A DNA stretch of 64,000 nt, taken from Massospora cicadina (Eukaryota; Entomophthoromycota; Entomophthoromycetes; Entomophthorales; Entomophthoraceae). Under the pieces are notes generated by a model. It was not told where the DNA came from and did no database searches. It saw only the letters and a list, made by a program, of their open reading frames with translations. The stretch covers positions 62,001 to 126,000 of the forward strand of contig JAKSZP010014520.1 of assembly GCA_022478985.1 (NCBI GenBank), given 5' to 3'. Both the position numbers and the translations under genes were made by a program. This document shows positions 12,101 to 22,567 of the stretch, in pieces (the first letter of the stretch is position 1; every line of letters begins with the position of its first letter).

Positions 12101-12450
12101 GTTCATGGCTGATTCCTATGGTCATATGTTCCCATCTTAAAGAACCTTGATGGGGCCTTTGTCACTATTCAAGATAGTGAACGGATCACTATTCCTGCTC
12201 CTAAATCAAATATCAATTAGTCAACCATTGAGCTCTCTCAATTGGAACCTGTCACTGAAGGCGCTCTTGTAAAATCTGATCATGGATCATCATGCATACA
12301 GGAACATATAGATGCCTTCTGGATTGGGCCCTCAGCTTTATGCGCCATAAAAGAGTGACTCCAATCAATACAGTCACAAGGTCATATGAAGGAGAACAAT
12401 TTGCTTAACTGGGCAGTCAATTTGGAATGACTTGGAAGATATTGATTGAG

Positions 12451-13210
12451 TAAAACCATGGAGATCTTCTTGACAACAAGTCTCACCTTTCCATGTAAAA
12501 ATCGGATCTCTTTTATTTTGATAAAGTGATCTGTTTACCCCATTTTAGACTTTTAAAACGGACTGCTTCTTTAACATCTTTGGTCCCCATTAGAACCTCA
12601 ATTTACAATCTGTAGAACTGATAAGCTGAAAGCTCATATTATAAAGTGATTAATGGTGAAAAAAAGGTATTGATGCCCATACATGGTGGTTGGAAAGGTT
12701 CTAATTATCTATACTGATGTTGGCAAAAGGTGAGGTAAGCCCAACGATTTAATGTTTAATAACTGGATTTTATTTGCCTTTTTTCATGCAAAAAGATATG
12801 AATTGATAACGTTGCGGATAAAGTTTATCATCATTTTCCAACAGCATCTATTGATCCATTGATAGTGTTTCTATAGAGCGCCGTAACCCACAGTAGTGTT
12901 TACTACCAGGATGGTAGAAAATTTAGTGGAGGTATGTACATAAGGTACTCAGGCCATCTATATGAATTTATAAAAGCAACTCTTCTTTGATTCAGGTTTG
13001 ATCATCCATCCTTCTTAGTTGTTCTTGAACCTCAGGGGTCTCTTATTTCCATAGCTTAATTCATTCAATAAAATTATAAACCTGATCCTCTTTGGAAGCA
13101 TACAATGTTAGTATGTAAGAGGGACTGATCATCAGTGTTCCAGTGGATAGCCCCTGCACAGTAAAATATAGAGAAGTTGTTGTCATAAAATCGACCATGA
13201 GCTCTGCTAG
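12451..13210 (+). other. No gene seen; tail of element I
   Basis: AT-rich sequence after the I integrase and before the C LTR. No coding block recognised. A purine run followed by TGATGCCCATACATGG at about 12658-12684 weakly resembles the LTR start of G and the element at 54318, and a TTTATAAAAG motif occurs near 12968. An LTR here is possible but not shown. It could also be the long post-integrase region seen in the related element G. Confidence 0.35.
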
Positions 13211-14226
13211 TGTGCCAGGCTAACCAGTATGAAGACTGGTTGGCCCTTTGCTGTTTTGCCTTAATTAGCGTACCAATCCCTACAAGTCCACGTCTGACCT
13301 ACCAAACAACCGCCACAGCTTCTCCTTAGCCCTAGGGTTACTCAGCGTGTGCCTTGGCAAATCCTGCCCTGATCTTGGGCGGCTCAGGCACTTCTTCGCT
13401 GCCCCACCCTCATGACCCTTCACCAACCCATCTGGGCATGCCCTGGTGAGTCCATCCCCCTTCTGGGCGGCCATGGCACTCCCATGCTGAACTCCGCAAG
13501 GTTGGCAGCCAGTCAGCGCATTCTCTGATAGCTAGCTGGCCAAATTTCTGTCAGTTCCTCATAGGGAGGAGGCATGGGAGCTGGCAGCACTGGCCACTCC
13601 AGGCGTGATCACCCACGCCTATCAGGGATCTACTGTCCCACCTTCCCTAAGTCTAGGTGGCTCTTGCTACTTCAAATAAATAGGAAAGGATGGGCTAAGG
13701 AGAGATCTTTATTTTGAGGAAATGATTTACTATTTATACTACTTCTGGGCTACTGCGCCTAAGCACTCATTGGTCAAATATACTGGAAACCCCATTGGCC
13801 ACTTGATGCCAGAACTCTATCAGATTGTCACTTCATCATAGCGATTGCCTCCTAATCCGCCCATCTGATCACCACTATTAATATTAGATCAATCCAACCT
13901 TTACAAAAGTCACCATTCAATCGTATATAATTCATTAAATTAAATATAACTTTGAGCAACCTTGGCATGAGTCACCAGTGATTTAAATTAGTCAGAAGAA
14001 TGGATTTCACATATATATGGTATTGGATTTCATTAGCTTTCCACAATACTCTCAACGATCCTTAAATTAACATTTCAGCATCAAAAGCAGATTCCGCTGA
14101 ACCTAAACTTGAATTAAATAAAAGAATAGTATCAAACTAGGCGATTAGCTGGCAAATATGCCTGACTAACCAAAGCCCCTAATTCTGATACTATTGGAAG
14201 GAATCCATCTGGTTAAAATCATGACA
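13211..14226 (-). repeat. 3' LTR of C
   Basis: Plus orientation TGTGCCAGGCTAACC...ATCATGACA, 1016 bp. It matches the right-hand C LTR in several blocks: the start with CAGTATGAAGACTG, the middle with CTTGG...GTCACC, the CAATACTCT...GATCC segment, and the end GGTTAAAATC. Its first 470 bp are GC-richer than the surroundings. A minus-strand 64-codon ORF at 13280-13474 lies here, but I cannot support it as a gene. Confidence 0.65.
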
Positions 14227-16427
14227 GTTGTCATACTGTAACTTGAGAGACCTTCTAAGAATGTCTCCCGTTGGGGTCCTTTATCTGCGCAATTACATTA
14301 ATGACGCAGGCTCAGTTACAATTGTGAATTAGTTCTCAAAGAGGTGGGCGGAAATGCTTGATGTCCAGTATTACATCCAGAAACTCATCTCTGTAACACT
14401 ATAATGACTCTCTGCATTAATTAAGGTTTTGCTAAATCATTTCCTAGATGATGATTTTACATCAATATTGCTCTAACGACAATGTCACTGCATCTGTGAA
14501 CAGGATGTTATGTTTGTCAAATTTGGGGTGGATTAGTATTAAAGATGACAATATACATCTCTCAAGTAATCAAAGTTCTTTTGTTGAGATTCTTCTAAAT
14601 GAAACGGGATCTCATTGTGTGAATAAATACACCAACAGCTCAGTGAGTTCAACAAGGTGAGTAATGAACTGTCAATAGTAACTGATTATTCCTTTAAAAA
14701 TCTGTATATTACACAAGCTATTAGGCCGGGAAATCTTTCATATGGCAACAATCTTTATCAGAAAATTAATAGATCCTTTCATGAGTTGCCTTGTAGCGTA
14801 AAAATTTAATTCTCTTTGGAAAAACCTCATTTGGCGGTCTTTAGATTTAAAGAAGCTGATCGCTTCTGATCAGAGATTCTTTTAGTTGGTAAAAATTTTC
14901 ATTGAAGGTACAGAAAACACTGTAACATCACTCAAATTAAACTAGTACACAGAATATTTTGAGGTCGCTGAGATTCCCGTCCAAAGCCTACTAGAAGGTT
15001 TCAGGGGCGTTTCACAACCCCTGAGGCATACAGGTTGACTCAAATAATCATTCTATGAGGATTAGTTCTCATTTTTCTCTGTCCTTATGAGAAAATTTGA
15101 TCTGCTTAAATCTCTAGAATTTTATATGGTGGAGAAAAATTGGGATCCAGCCAAAGGTTAAAGAGAGTTGTCAATTTAAAAAATAGCAGATATATGTCTT
15201 TTTATGTTATCACATTCAGTCGCATATAATACATCCTTACTTTATGGCTTTATTTTTCTGAGGACCAGTGGTAGGTAAGAGTCCCATAGGCTTTGATAAG
15301 GCTTCATTAGTCTGGCTCTATTAACTATTTTAACTCCTTAGTCGCTTGTGTTTCTTTTTCTTTAGTTTTCATGATATAGCCTGTCCTAATTGTAGGAGTG
15401 TCACTGGTCTGCACCTTTGTTGGACGCCCAACATTTTTTTAAAATTGTCTTGGGCTTTTTTATGTTTTATCTTACTTTTCTATTAGAAAGTCTGCCAATG
15501 CTGTTTCTAAAGAGTAAGTAGTCACTTGACTTTAACTTCACTTGCGCAATGATGGAGGATTAGTAAAGCCCTAGGTCAATAAGAGATCCACAAACAGTGA
15601 TAAAGCTAACTTGATTATTTTTAAATTGTGGACATAGGCCTGTGGATAATTTCAAGGTCCAATATAATGTTAGTTAGTAAAATTTGCCACCATAACGGTG
15701 ATGGGTCCTTTAATACGGGATCAAGCATGTCAGGACAAGCTAAAACTTACATATTTGAAGATTTGTTACCCCAAAAAATTCAAAGGTGATCAGAATATAA
15801 AGTGATTAAAATTTTTTCTCCACAAGAACCTGAGACTTATGAGAGTTGAAGGCCTTATTGACAGATATTATCAGCATTCCTTCTTGGGCGTTGACTGTGG
15901 GTTAAGGTGGCTTTGTTTTCAGCCCTACTATTTGTTACACCAACCTCTCATTGATCTTGGGATGCTCTTATAGAAACTTTAGGATTTTCTCATGTCTTCG
16001 TTAATAGGTTTTGATTGAGTAGGACTTGATATCCAAGTATGATGAAATACATATTTTTATGACTAACTTTGGTGTCAAACTCAATTGAAACTTCGCGCTT
16101 ATGAGTAGGGCATAGATATTATCGTCCAGATAATTTCTGGGGTAGATATACTAACGACCCAAATTAAATGAGCAACTACATTTAAGCCCCAAGGGATCTA
16201 GTGCAGGAGGGACATATTGTTATATATTTTAAAAATGTGATTACTGTCAGGAGAGGTCTTATTCAGTCTGATATGAATAGTGGAGATAAGGCTGACTGGG
16301 GAACCAGTGTCAACAAAAAGCCAGGCCCTTCACCTTGTGCACCACAATCTTTACACAAGTGACATTGGAGCCAAAGTTAGGAATTTAAAAATAGTATTGG
16401 ATGTAATATGCTCATCAAGGGGGTCAA
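14227..16427 (-). pseudogene. C pol remnant: RNase H, RT, protease start
   Basis: Very decayed minus-strand pol. Next to the LTR the minus strand encodes an RNase H block comparable to TDHASLKWLQNIKDPT of F, here with stops, ending LKLQYD. Further right, RT-like fragments are only suggested. Near 16295 the reverse complement of GGGGAACCAGTGTC gives the protease DTGSP-type motif, as in F (35035). The order is correct for a minus-strand element. The solo B LTR interrupts the protease-to-gag part at 16428. Confidence 0.5.
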
Positions 16428-16644
16428 TGAAAGTCCCGGGGAATGTCCTCTGGCCATTTTCCCATTCCCAAGTAATAAGACACCAAAGAAAATGGTGGTA
16501 CCCTCTTACTCAGGGCGATCTCAGTCACATAGTAGATGAGCGCTGGGTAAAAGCTCTTCTGCTTTGGATCCCACCCCAGTACCCACACTTACCTTAGCAT
16601 AACTGTTATAGGGAATCAGCGAAATCTGTGCTAAGATTGTTTAA

Positions 16645-17091
16645 ATGAAATCAATCAAATTTTATTTGAGTGACAATCTGGCTGATGCTCAGATCTCAGA
16701 TGGCCAGAAAAGCATGAAGACTGAGCTATTGGCCGGAACGCCCAATGGTTCCAATTTGACTAATGGGTTGATCAAACAAATCACCTCCCTCCCAAAGTCA
16801 TCAGGGATCATCCTCAACAGCCAGTCTATAGCATCAGATGCCATCGATGAGGGTTCAAAGTCCCATGTTGACAATTCAGGCATTGCAGCTGATGTGATGC
16901 CACTGACTGAACAAATGGCCCAGAGACCAAGTACGGGTGGGTTGGGCATCCCAAACCTGTTCTCAAAAAATGGACCTGCCCCTATGTGGGGTGGCCTTGG
17001 GGGATTCCTGTCACTCATCAGGCCAAATGCCATCATGACAACCATTGGAAACATAACCAAGCCTCGGTTCAGACGTTTGAGGTTGAACTGA
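16645..17091 (+). CDS. 148-codon ORF inside the solo B LTR
   Basis: Open frame of 148 codons starting ATG, without recognised domain; Gly- and Pro-containing near its end (GGLGIPNLFSKNGPAPMWGG). An antisense ORF of 159 codons overlaps it (16689-17168). The corresponding part of the B LTR at 4400-5824 is interrupted, so the frame is either recently lost there or fortuitous. I list it because it is the longest open frame in any B LTR. Function unknown. Confidence 0.2.
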   Translation: MKSIKFYLSDNLADAQISDGQKSMKTELLAGTPNGSNLTNGLIKQITSLPKSSGIILNSQSIASDAIDEGSKSHVDNSGIAADVMPLTEQMAQRPSTGGLGIPNLFSKNGPAPMWGGLGGFLSLIRPNAIMTTIGNITKPRFRRLRLN

Positions 17092-17351
17092 CAGTGACTC
17101 AGCCCACTGCCAAATTTTTTGATGTCAGTTCTTAAGGAACAAACCCGCCCATTTCCTAAATAATTCACCAGTTAGGTCGAAATTGAGGGTCCCAATCCCA
17201 GCTTGTCACTACCCCAATCGACCACTATTTAATCAGTTGCATAGCACTGAGAAAATTGTTGGTCAATTTTCTTCCTTTTCCTTTCAATAAAAATTTTGCC
17301 AAAAATACCAAACAATTTTTATTATCGTATCACTCCTTCTGACTGCATCCC

Positions 17352-17843
17352 TGATGGCGTTTCTCTGGTGGCCTGTCAGTCCATATACCAGATGAGCTCT
17401 ACCAGTACTTATGGTCACTATGGCCCGCTCTGTCATTGATTGATTCAGCAAGTCCAATATTTTTGGCTTTATAACCCCGTTATCATGAACTTCCAACAAC
17501 AGTACATGGGAATATTGTGGCCCTATGTCCACCAATTACAAGAGAGAAACCATCTCCTTGCCTCCCCGGTTGAAATGACCCCATATGCTGATGAACTTAT
17601 TAAAACTATCTCTGTGACCCCACCCCCTGCAGCAAGACCCCTGGGTCAGGAATGGGCTCATTGTGGTTTGTCATCGAGATCAATTTCACTGTTGTGTTAC
17701 ACCAACAATTTGTTGTTTCCCAATGCCTGGTTCCATATCAAGTCATTCAGTCGCCAATGCTGTTAGCATTCTGGCTTGCTTTTTGGGTGCTTATGCAACT
17801 CCAACTGGCAGGTCAGTCTAAACTTCTTCTTCCGTTTCCATGA
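17352..17843 (+). pseudogene. Hydrophobic frames near the end of the solo B LTR
   Basis: Second copy of the LTR-borne membrane peptides: MAFLWWP then ALPVLMVTM near 17352-17427, and an open frame at 17652-17843 containing QFVVSQCLVPYQVIQ and LLAFWLAFWVL. The matching peptides in the other B LTR are at 5334-5787. Stops and a frameshift separate the blocks. Confidence 0.4.
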
Positions 17844-17845
17844 TA

Positions 17846-18666
17846 GTCAGCTAGTTTCCTAAAAAAAAATTAAACTAATAAAGTTTTATTTATAGCTATA
17901 GTGTTGAAGATGTTAAGTCCATCAGGAGAAAACACATGCAGCACACAAGATTTGGGGAATCTATATAAGTTGTTGAAGCATAGATTCTTCATCCCATGGA
18001 GAATTGTGCCCTAAGCTGACGCTTTTCCTGAATCTTCTGATTTCTTTTTCCAGCACTGATTCTCTTGGTGATTGAAGAACTTATAATAGAAGCAGGGGTC
18101 ACATCTGGATTGAGGCTTTGGGTTTTGTCCAATGGCATGGATATGAGGGCACAAACCTTTAGCAGATGAGTAATAATACATCTCCAGTTTTGAAAGTTCT
18201 ATAATAGCCTCCTTGATGTTGGAATTGATTTTGAAAAGATTCTTACTTTTTAAAGTGGGAAACAAGCTTTATTTTGAGAAATTAGATACCACAGTAGCTA
18301 TTGCATCATTATAACATGGTCACATGAAGCTAAGTCCTGTGCTTCATAAAAAGTAGTTAGCAGTATCTGAATAGTATTATCCCTTTTTTGATGTATATTC
18401 ATGAAGGCTTGCTTTCAATTAGACAGGGTCAAGTTGCTAAATTAACTCTATAATAAGTGACGCCTTTACTTAATCCCAGGAAGTACAATTTTTGACGTAA
18501 ATCATCATTATTTCATGGACACTAATGTCAAGGCAGGTCTGGATATGTTGAAGTTTTTCTCTGTCAGTGTCTAGATCCATGGCCCCTTTGTACCTGTATA
18601 GGATTGTCTAACATTTCTTCATATGATGCAAATTTTTGCATTTGCAGTAATAGGCGACTCTATTAA
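17846..18666 (-). pseudogene. C gag with decayed zinc knuckle
   Basis: Minus-strand gag of element C, placed next to its 5' LTR (18667). The frame 18011-18265 contains CFYYKFFNHQENQCWKK, which fits the CX2CX4HX4C nucleic-acid-binding knuckle of Gag with the second Cys changed to Tyr. The rest is broken by stops. A weak PBS-like match to the D/F/J type lies just left of the LTR (18645-18666). Confidence 0.65.
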
Positions 18667-19441
18667 TGTGCCAGGTTAAACAGTATGAAGACTGCTGGCT
18701 CTTGATTTTTCACCATCCTTGGTGGCTTTTCCCTACAGATCCGCGGGAAACTTACCAATCCAGCTGGACACCAACTTCACCTTAGCAGATTAACCCTCTT
18801 AGTGGGCACCAGCGGTTATCCCCATCCTAAGTGCCCTGACCTCTTGCTCCTCCACCTCATAATTAATCCCTGATTGTCCATCGCTGGATCCACTGACCGT
18901 ACTAGTTCTCACGGTTGTTCTGCAATTCCAGGTTGAGATTTGGTTGCGGCCAACTATTCCAGGTGTGTTCACCTGGAACCTAACCTCTGGGGATCTTCTG
19001 TTCCTCCTCCACTAGCTAAGCTGAACTAAATCCACTTTAAAAAAGCAGAGGTAGAATCCACGATTAATAAATAAAGAAGATTTGATTTAAAGATATGTAT
19101 AAAAGGTAAATTAAACTATTTAAAGGTGTTACCCTACCTTTCATTATCATCAGCATTATTTGCCAGCATTTTTCTGCACTCTCACAAAGATTTTAATATT
19201 AGTACACTGGCAGTTAATCTCTTTGCTTAATTTATTTGTCTCTACATACAATATTGAACATGGAGTCATTTCATCTTCTAGCATCATTTGCTAAGGACAT
19301 AGGTCAGTGAGTTGCCCCTTTTGCTTGACTTCTGTATTACTTTTTGATCCTCTGGCACCATAGCCAGTCAAATGATCAGCCTTGTCCCAATTCTCCAGCT
19401 GATCTCAAAATAGTAAACTGATTTTGTTTATAATTGAACTC
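18667..19441 (-). repeat. 5' LTR of C, first part
   Basis: Starts TGTGCCAGGTTAAACAG, matching 13211. Interrupted after 19441 by the D insertion and continued at 44165. The flanks of D (AACTC at 19437-19441 and GCCTC at 44165-44169) could be a TSD with two changes. Confidence 0.6.
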
Positions 19442-19693
19442 TGTCAGACAATTAACAGCTTGAAATTATACAAATAGTAATTTAGGTTTGATATAAATAA
19501 CATCAGCAAAAGAAACCTGGTCAATTCTTGGTAGAACCCCACAATATGGGGTAACACTATTGCCCCAATCCCTGGTCAAATCACCCTTTGCTAGTAGCAG
19601 AGTAAAGCTGAACCTGAGGAAAGATTAAGGAGTTGTTTTGAGGGTCCTCTCCATCCCCTAGCTAACTTAGTTCAAACACCTACCCCATGACCA

Positions 19694-19718
19694 CCCCCTC
19701 TTATAGCCCGGGAGGGGG
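19694..19718 (+). promoter_or_regulatory. GC-rich inverted repeat around TATA-like core in D LTR
   Basis: CCCCCTC, then TTATAGCCCGG, then GAGGGGG: perfect 7-bp arms around TTATAG. The 3' LTR keeps it unchanged in the arms (38483-38507). It could be the promoter core or an RNA hairpin; no direct evidence for either. Confidence 0.4.
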
Positions 19719-19974
19719 TTACATCAGGTGGAATTATTTCCCCCTCTAAATTGGTCTAAATACTAAGCCCTTCCTCATGGGTTCATCTTCCCAGATGTCA
19801 ACTCACCATAAGCCCTTTCATTCAAACAAAGTGAGTCTCAAGAAGATCTAATAGGTCTAAAGCCCAAATTTATTTTAATTTGGATGCGCCTAGCTTAAAA
19901 TAAATTTTTTTTAATTCACTATGTGCCTCAATACAATTTAGATACTAAGAAGTCCAATATCAAGTAGTTCACTT

Positions 19975-20027
19975 TTTACACTAGTGGTGCCCAACCCAAA
20001 AGGGGAGCTGCCACGCATCAGAGAGAG
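19975..20027 (-). repeat. Micro-retroposon copy 4 (53 bp), empty site in sister LTR
   Basis: Flanked by perfect 9-bp repeats AGTTCACTT (19966-19974 and 20028-20036). The D 3' LTR has the uninterrupted site GGGTTTACTTCTTAACACCC (38752-38771). The minus strand of the insert ends GGGTTGGGCACCACTAGTGT followed by AAA, a diverged member of the same family. Confidence 0.85.
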
Positions 20028-20242
20028 AGTTCACTTAACACCCTCAACCTCACTAATAAAAGCTTATAAAACCAATCTTTTTATTATTATCAACGTTCCA
20101 ATTACTTTATATTTAGGTGGTCTAATCATCCCCTAAAAATTATATCTCAGCAGTAGAGAGCGTAGCATCTCCTGCAAAACATTATTGAATTTCAGGGTGC
20201 AAAGCACCAGCGAGCATCAATAATTACCCTCAAATCCAACAA

Positions 20243-20261
20243 GTGGTGCTCACTACAGGGG
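20243..20261 (+). promoter_or_regulatory. tRNA-type PBS of D
   Basis: GTGGTGCTCACTACAGGGG directly after the LTR. Its complement ends ...GAGCACCA, as a tRNA 3' end would. F, J and G have the same motif. Which tRNA is not determined. Confidence 0.65.
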
Positions 20262-20290
20262 ATAGTACACCACAAAAACACTATTATAAA

Positions 20291-21235
20291 ATGGTGGGCG
20301 TTGGGGTGAATAACTCTCACAACATCCCCGCAGCTTCCAATCCCCAACTAGATGCTTTATCCCAACAGCTAGCCAGCGCACTGTCGCAGCTTAAAATACT
20401 TGAACAGCGCGTTTGCCAAGCCTCTCATGAGGCTGCCCATATTATCTCAAAGCCCTTTTTCAGAGACAAATTTACCCCAGGTAAGGGGTAACATTGCTTC
20501 GTTCCTCTTTGTCTGTGAGGCAGTTATGGAAGGGACAACCAATTCCCAAAACTAAAGCATATCCTCCCCTGCCTCAGCTACTTCGCCCAAGAGGTGATGG
20601 TACCTTATATGGCCACCCTTAAAACTTGAGCAGAGGTAAAAAACGCGCTCATTGAGGAATTTGGATCCACGCAGAGCTTGCGTAGGAAGAAACAGGCGTT
20701 TATGTGTCTATATTTACTGGAGGGGGAATCAGTTGCCAACTTCGTTGACCATTTTTACAGTGCAGCCCAGTCTCTCCCTATCGCCAAAATGCTATCACTT
20801 GATGACACTGTTACTGCCATCCTAACTGGTTTAACTTTAACCCTCTTTACCATGGCATATTATTTCTATCAAGTGCCATTTTAGTAATGTCCGTGACATA
20901 AAAGAGGCTCTATTAGAGATTGTAGACTTCTGTAACGCTGAGACTGATCAAGGAAGGAGTTGCACCCTTGAGTATTAACTATTGAGGAACGGTCAACCAT
21001 ATATCAACAGAGAGAGTCCATGATGAACATCGCAAAACCTGTTTCCGTGGTGAAACTCAAAACAGATATTCCCCCTCCACATGAGTTTAGCCCAAGGGCT
21101 TCAACTATGACTGGCCACGGTCCACTCCAACAACTGCGCCAAAAGGGCGCCCTGTACATTCAGTTGACCCTGTGTTTTGGGTCACACCCTCCCCTGAGAG
21201 GCTTCCTCCACAGCTCATTTGTCACGCCTCTCTGA
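20291..21235 (+). pseudogene. D gag
   Basis: Begins at ATG 20291 (MVGVGVNNSHNIPAASN) with a predicted helical stretch (QLDALSQQLASALSQLKILE), then capsid-like sequence: FMCLYLLEGESVANFVDHFY and SLDDTVTAILTGL at 20695-20850, homologous to F gag (AFMRLIMYEGESTTAF). Stops and frameshifts break it. No zinc knuckle found, in contrast to C. Confidence 0.75.
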
Positions 21236-21849
21236 TATTCAGTCAGTATCCCCTCCCGCCTTCTGCAGCTTGAAACCTGCCTCTATGGGGCAATCCAAGC
21301 CAGTTGACAAAAGCTTATGCTAAAGGCCGTTAAAGCCAAAACACCTGATCCCATGATCGAAGCAGTAGCAGACCTTCCACCCGTCATCCCCTGCCCTAAT
21401 GAAGGGCTAGTAAACCAATGGTTTCAACTAACGATCACTAACATGCCAAAGGTCTTCCTCTCACCTAATGCCCTTTTGAGGTGCATAGACAACCCCTCTG
21501 ACAACGCATCTGAAGGGGGTGGTGAAGATGTGGGCTATCATGTCCTAGGAGCTCCGATGGAAGTGCAGATACCAGATAGGTTGAGGCCCAAAAGAATAGC
21601 TATGGTTATGATACCACGATGAACCTATCTCCGAAGATTGTTGAGGTGTTCTAAGTTGATTGATACCGCCAGTGATGTTGACCAGCTTATTGATACAGTT
21701 ATCCATTTCACCCAGCAGGTTCATACCCTTCAATCTATTAAAGATAAATACCCTATGATGGCTCAATGACTTGCTTCCTCTCTCCGTTTAAAGGAGGTTC
21801 TTGACCTCCCCTACTTTTGGTAGCAATATAACCAAGGTAGAAGTTGTCA

Positions 21850-22205
21850 TCATTAAAGGTGTGAGTTCTAACCATCCTTGATATGGATGCTCCAGTGAAT
21901 GAAGTCTCTCAAAGCTCATCATTAAAAAAAAGTTGGCGCCTGACCTGGACTATTCCCATGAGCTTGGAACTATGGGGCCCAACAACATGCAATCTATTGA
22001 AGCCTACTCTTCTCTACCCATATGTATTAGGAAGCTCCTCCTGTCTGCCCCCACTATGGCATTGGAAAATAATGCATACAACTTGCTTATTGGCACTCAA
22101 TTCATGAAAGAGTATGATGGAATTATCAACATGAAACAGAATTTCTCTTCCAAATTACAAAATTTTCTAGTCTTTGCTAATGGTGAGCCTAAAAAGAAAA
22201 TCTAA
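21850..22205 (+). pseudogene. D protease
   Basis: The aspartic protease region is recognised from ALENNAYNLLIGTQFMKEYD at 22057-22116, matching F (ALDNNAYDMLIGAQ). The expected active site LDTGSP reads LDMDAP at about 21877-21895, so the catalytic DTG is lost. Frames shift within the region. Confidence 0.65.
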
Positions 22206-22567
22206 TCATGCGTAGTTGAGTACCCTTCTTTGCCCTCACTCTTACTTATACCACGTCGGGAAGAAACACAAAAGCTGCCTTATTCCGTGGATGCTTCAAA
22301 GGCATTCCTTTGTATGCGTCAAAGGAGGACTTAGTAAAAGTGGGTGAACAAAAGGTGATAGATACCAAAATTACTATGAAATCTCCCCGCAATTACCTAC
22401 TGCACTTAACAAGCATTAATGGGATAAGTCCTTTGGAACCTCAGGTGTTTCTGGGTATCCTAAATCCTGACTACCAGCTACTCATCAATCTTCTGTTGGG
22501 GAATCTTACTAACAAGGATATGGTCGTAAAGAAGCATCAAGATATTGGAAAGCCCTGTTGATTCTAA

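Larger units (their letters stand above)
8595..12450 (+). pseudogene. Element I pol: protease, RT, RNase H, integrase
   Basis: Heavily decayed plus-strand Ty3/Gypsy pol. Protease: AIIDSGSPGN at about 8613-8645, and its C-terminal part (ALDNPSYDLFL) at 8800-8835. RT: VVMDY and LNSINK near 9840-9880, and the active site YLDD at 10126-10137. RNase H: FTVVADHTS near 10757-10785. Integrase core: NIDVAGPLPTV and YIIIAIDHL at 11310-11385. Integrase end near 12075-12150. Stops are frequent. Two micro-retroposons sit between protease and RT. The protein order resembles D, F and G, not the chromodomain families. Confidence 0.75.
16428..17845 (+). repeat. Solo LTR of family B
   Basis: 1418 bp, matching the B 3' LTR at 4400-5824. 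Flanked by GTCAA (16423-16427) and GTCAG (17846-17850), a TSD with one mismatch. No PPT before it and no PBS after it, so it is a solo LTR left by LTR-LTR recombination. It sits in the protease-to-gag part of C. Confidence 0.75.
19442..20241 (+). repeat. 5' LTR of D
   Basis: 800 bp, TGTCAGACAATTAACAG to AAATCCAACA. Clearly similar to 38230-38951 plus 44145-44164. It carries a 53-bp micro-retroposon (19975-20027) that is absent from the 3' LTR, and a GC-rich palindrome around a TATA-like core at 19694-19718. Confidence 0.85.

Noticed and set aside
12658..12684. LTR start of element I
   Set aside because: Weak resemblance only; no second LTR, TSD or matching end. Mentioned in the feature list as uncertain.
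16689..17168. 159-codon minus-strand ORF in the solo B LTR
   Set aside because: Antisense to the 148-codon frame, no domain, not preserved in the other B LTR; probably a shadow ORF.
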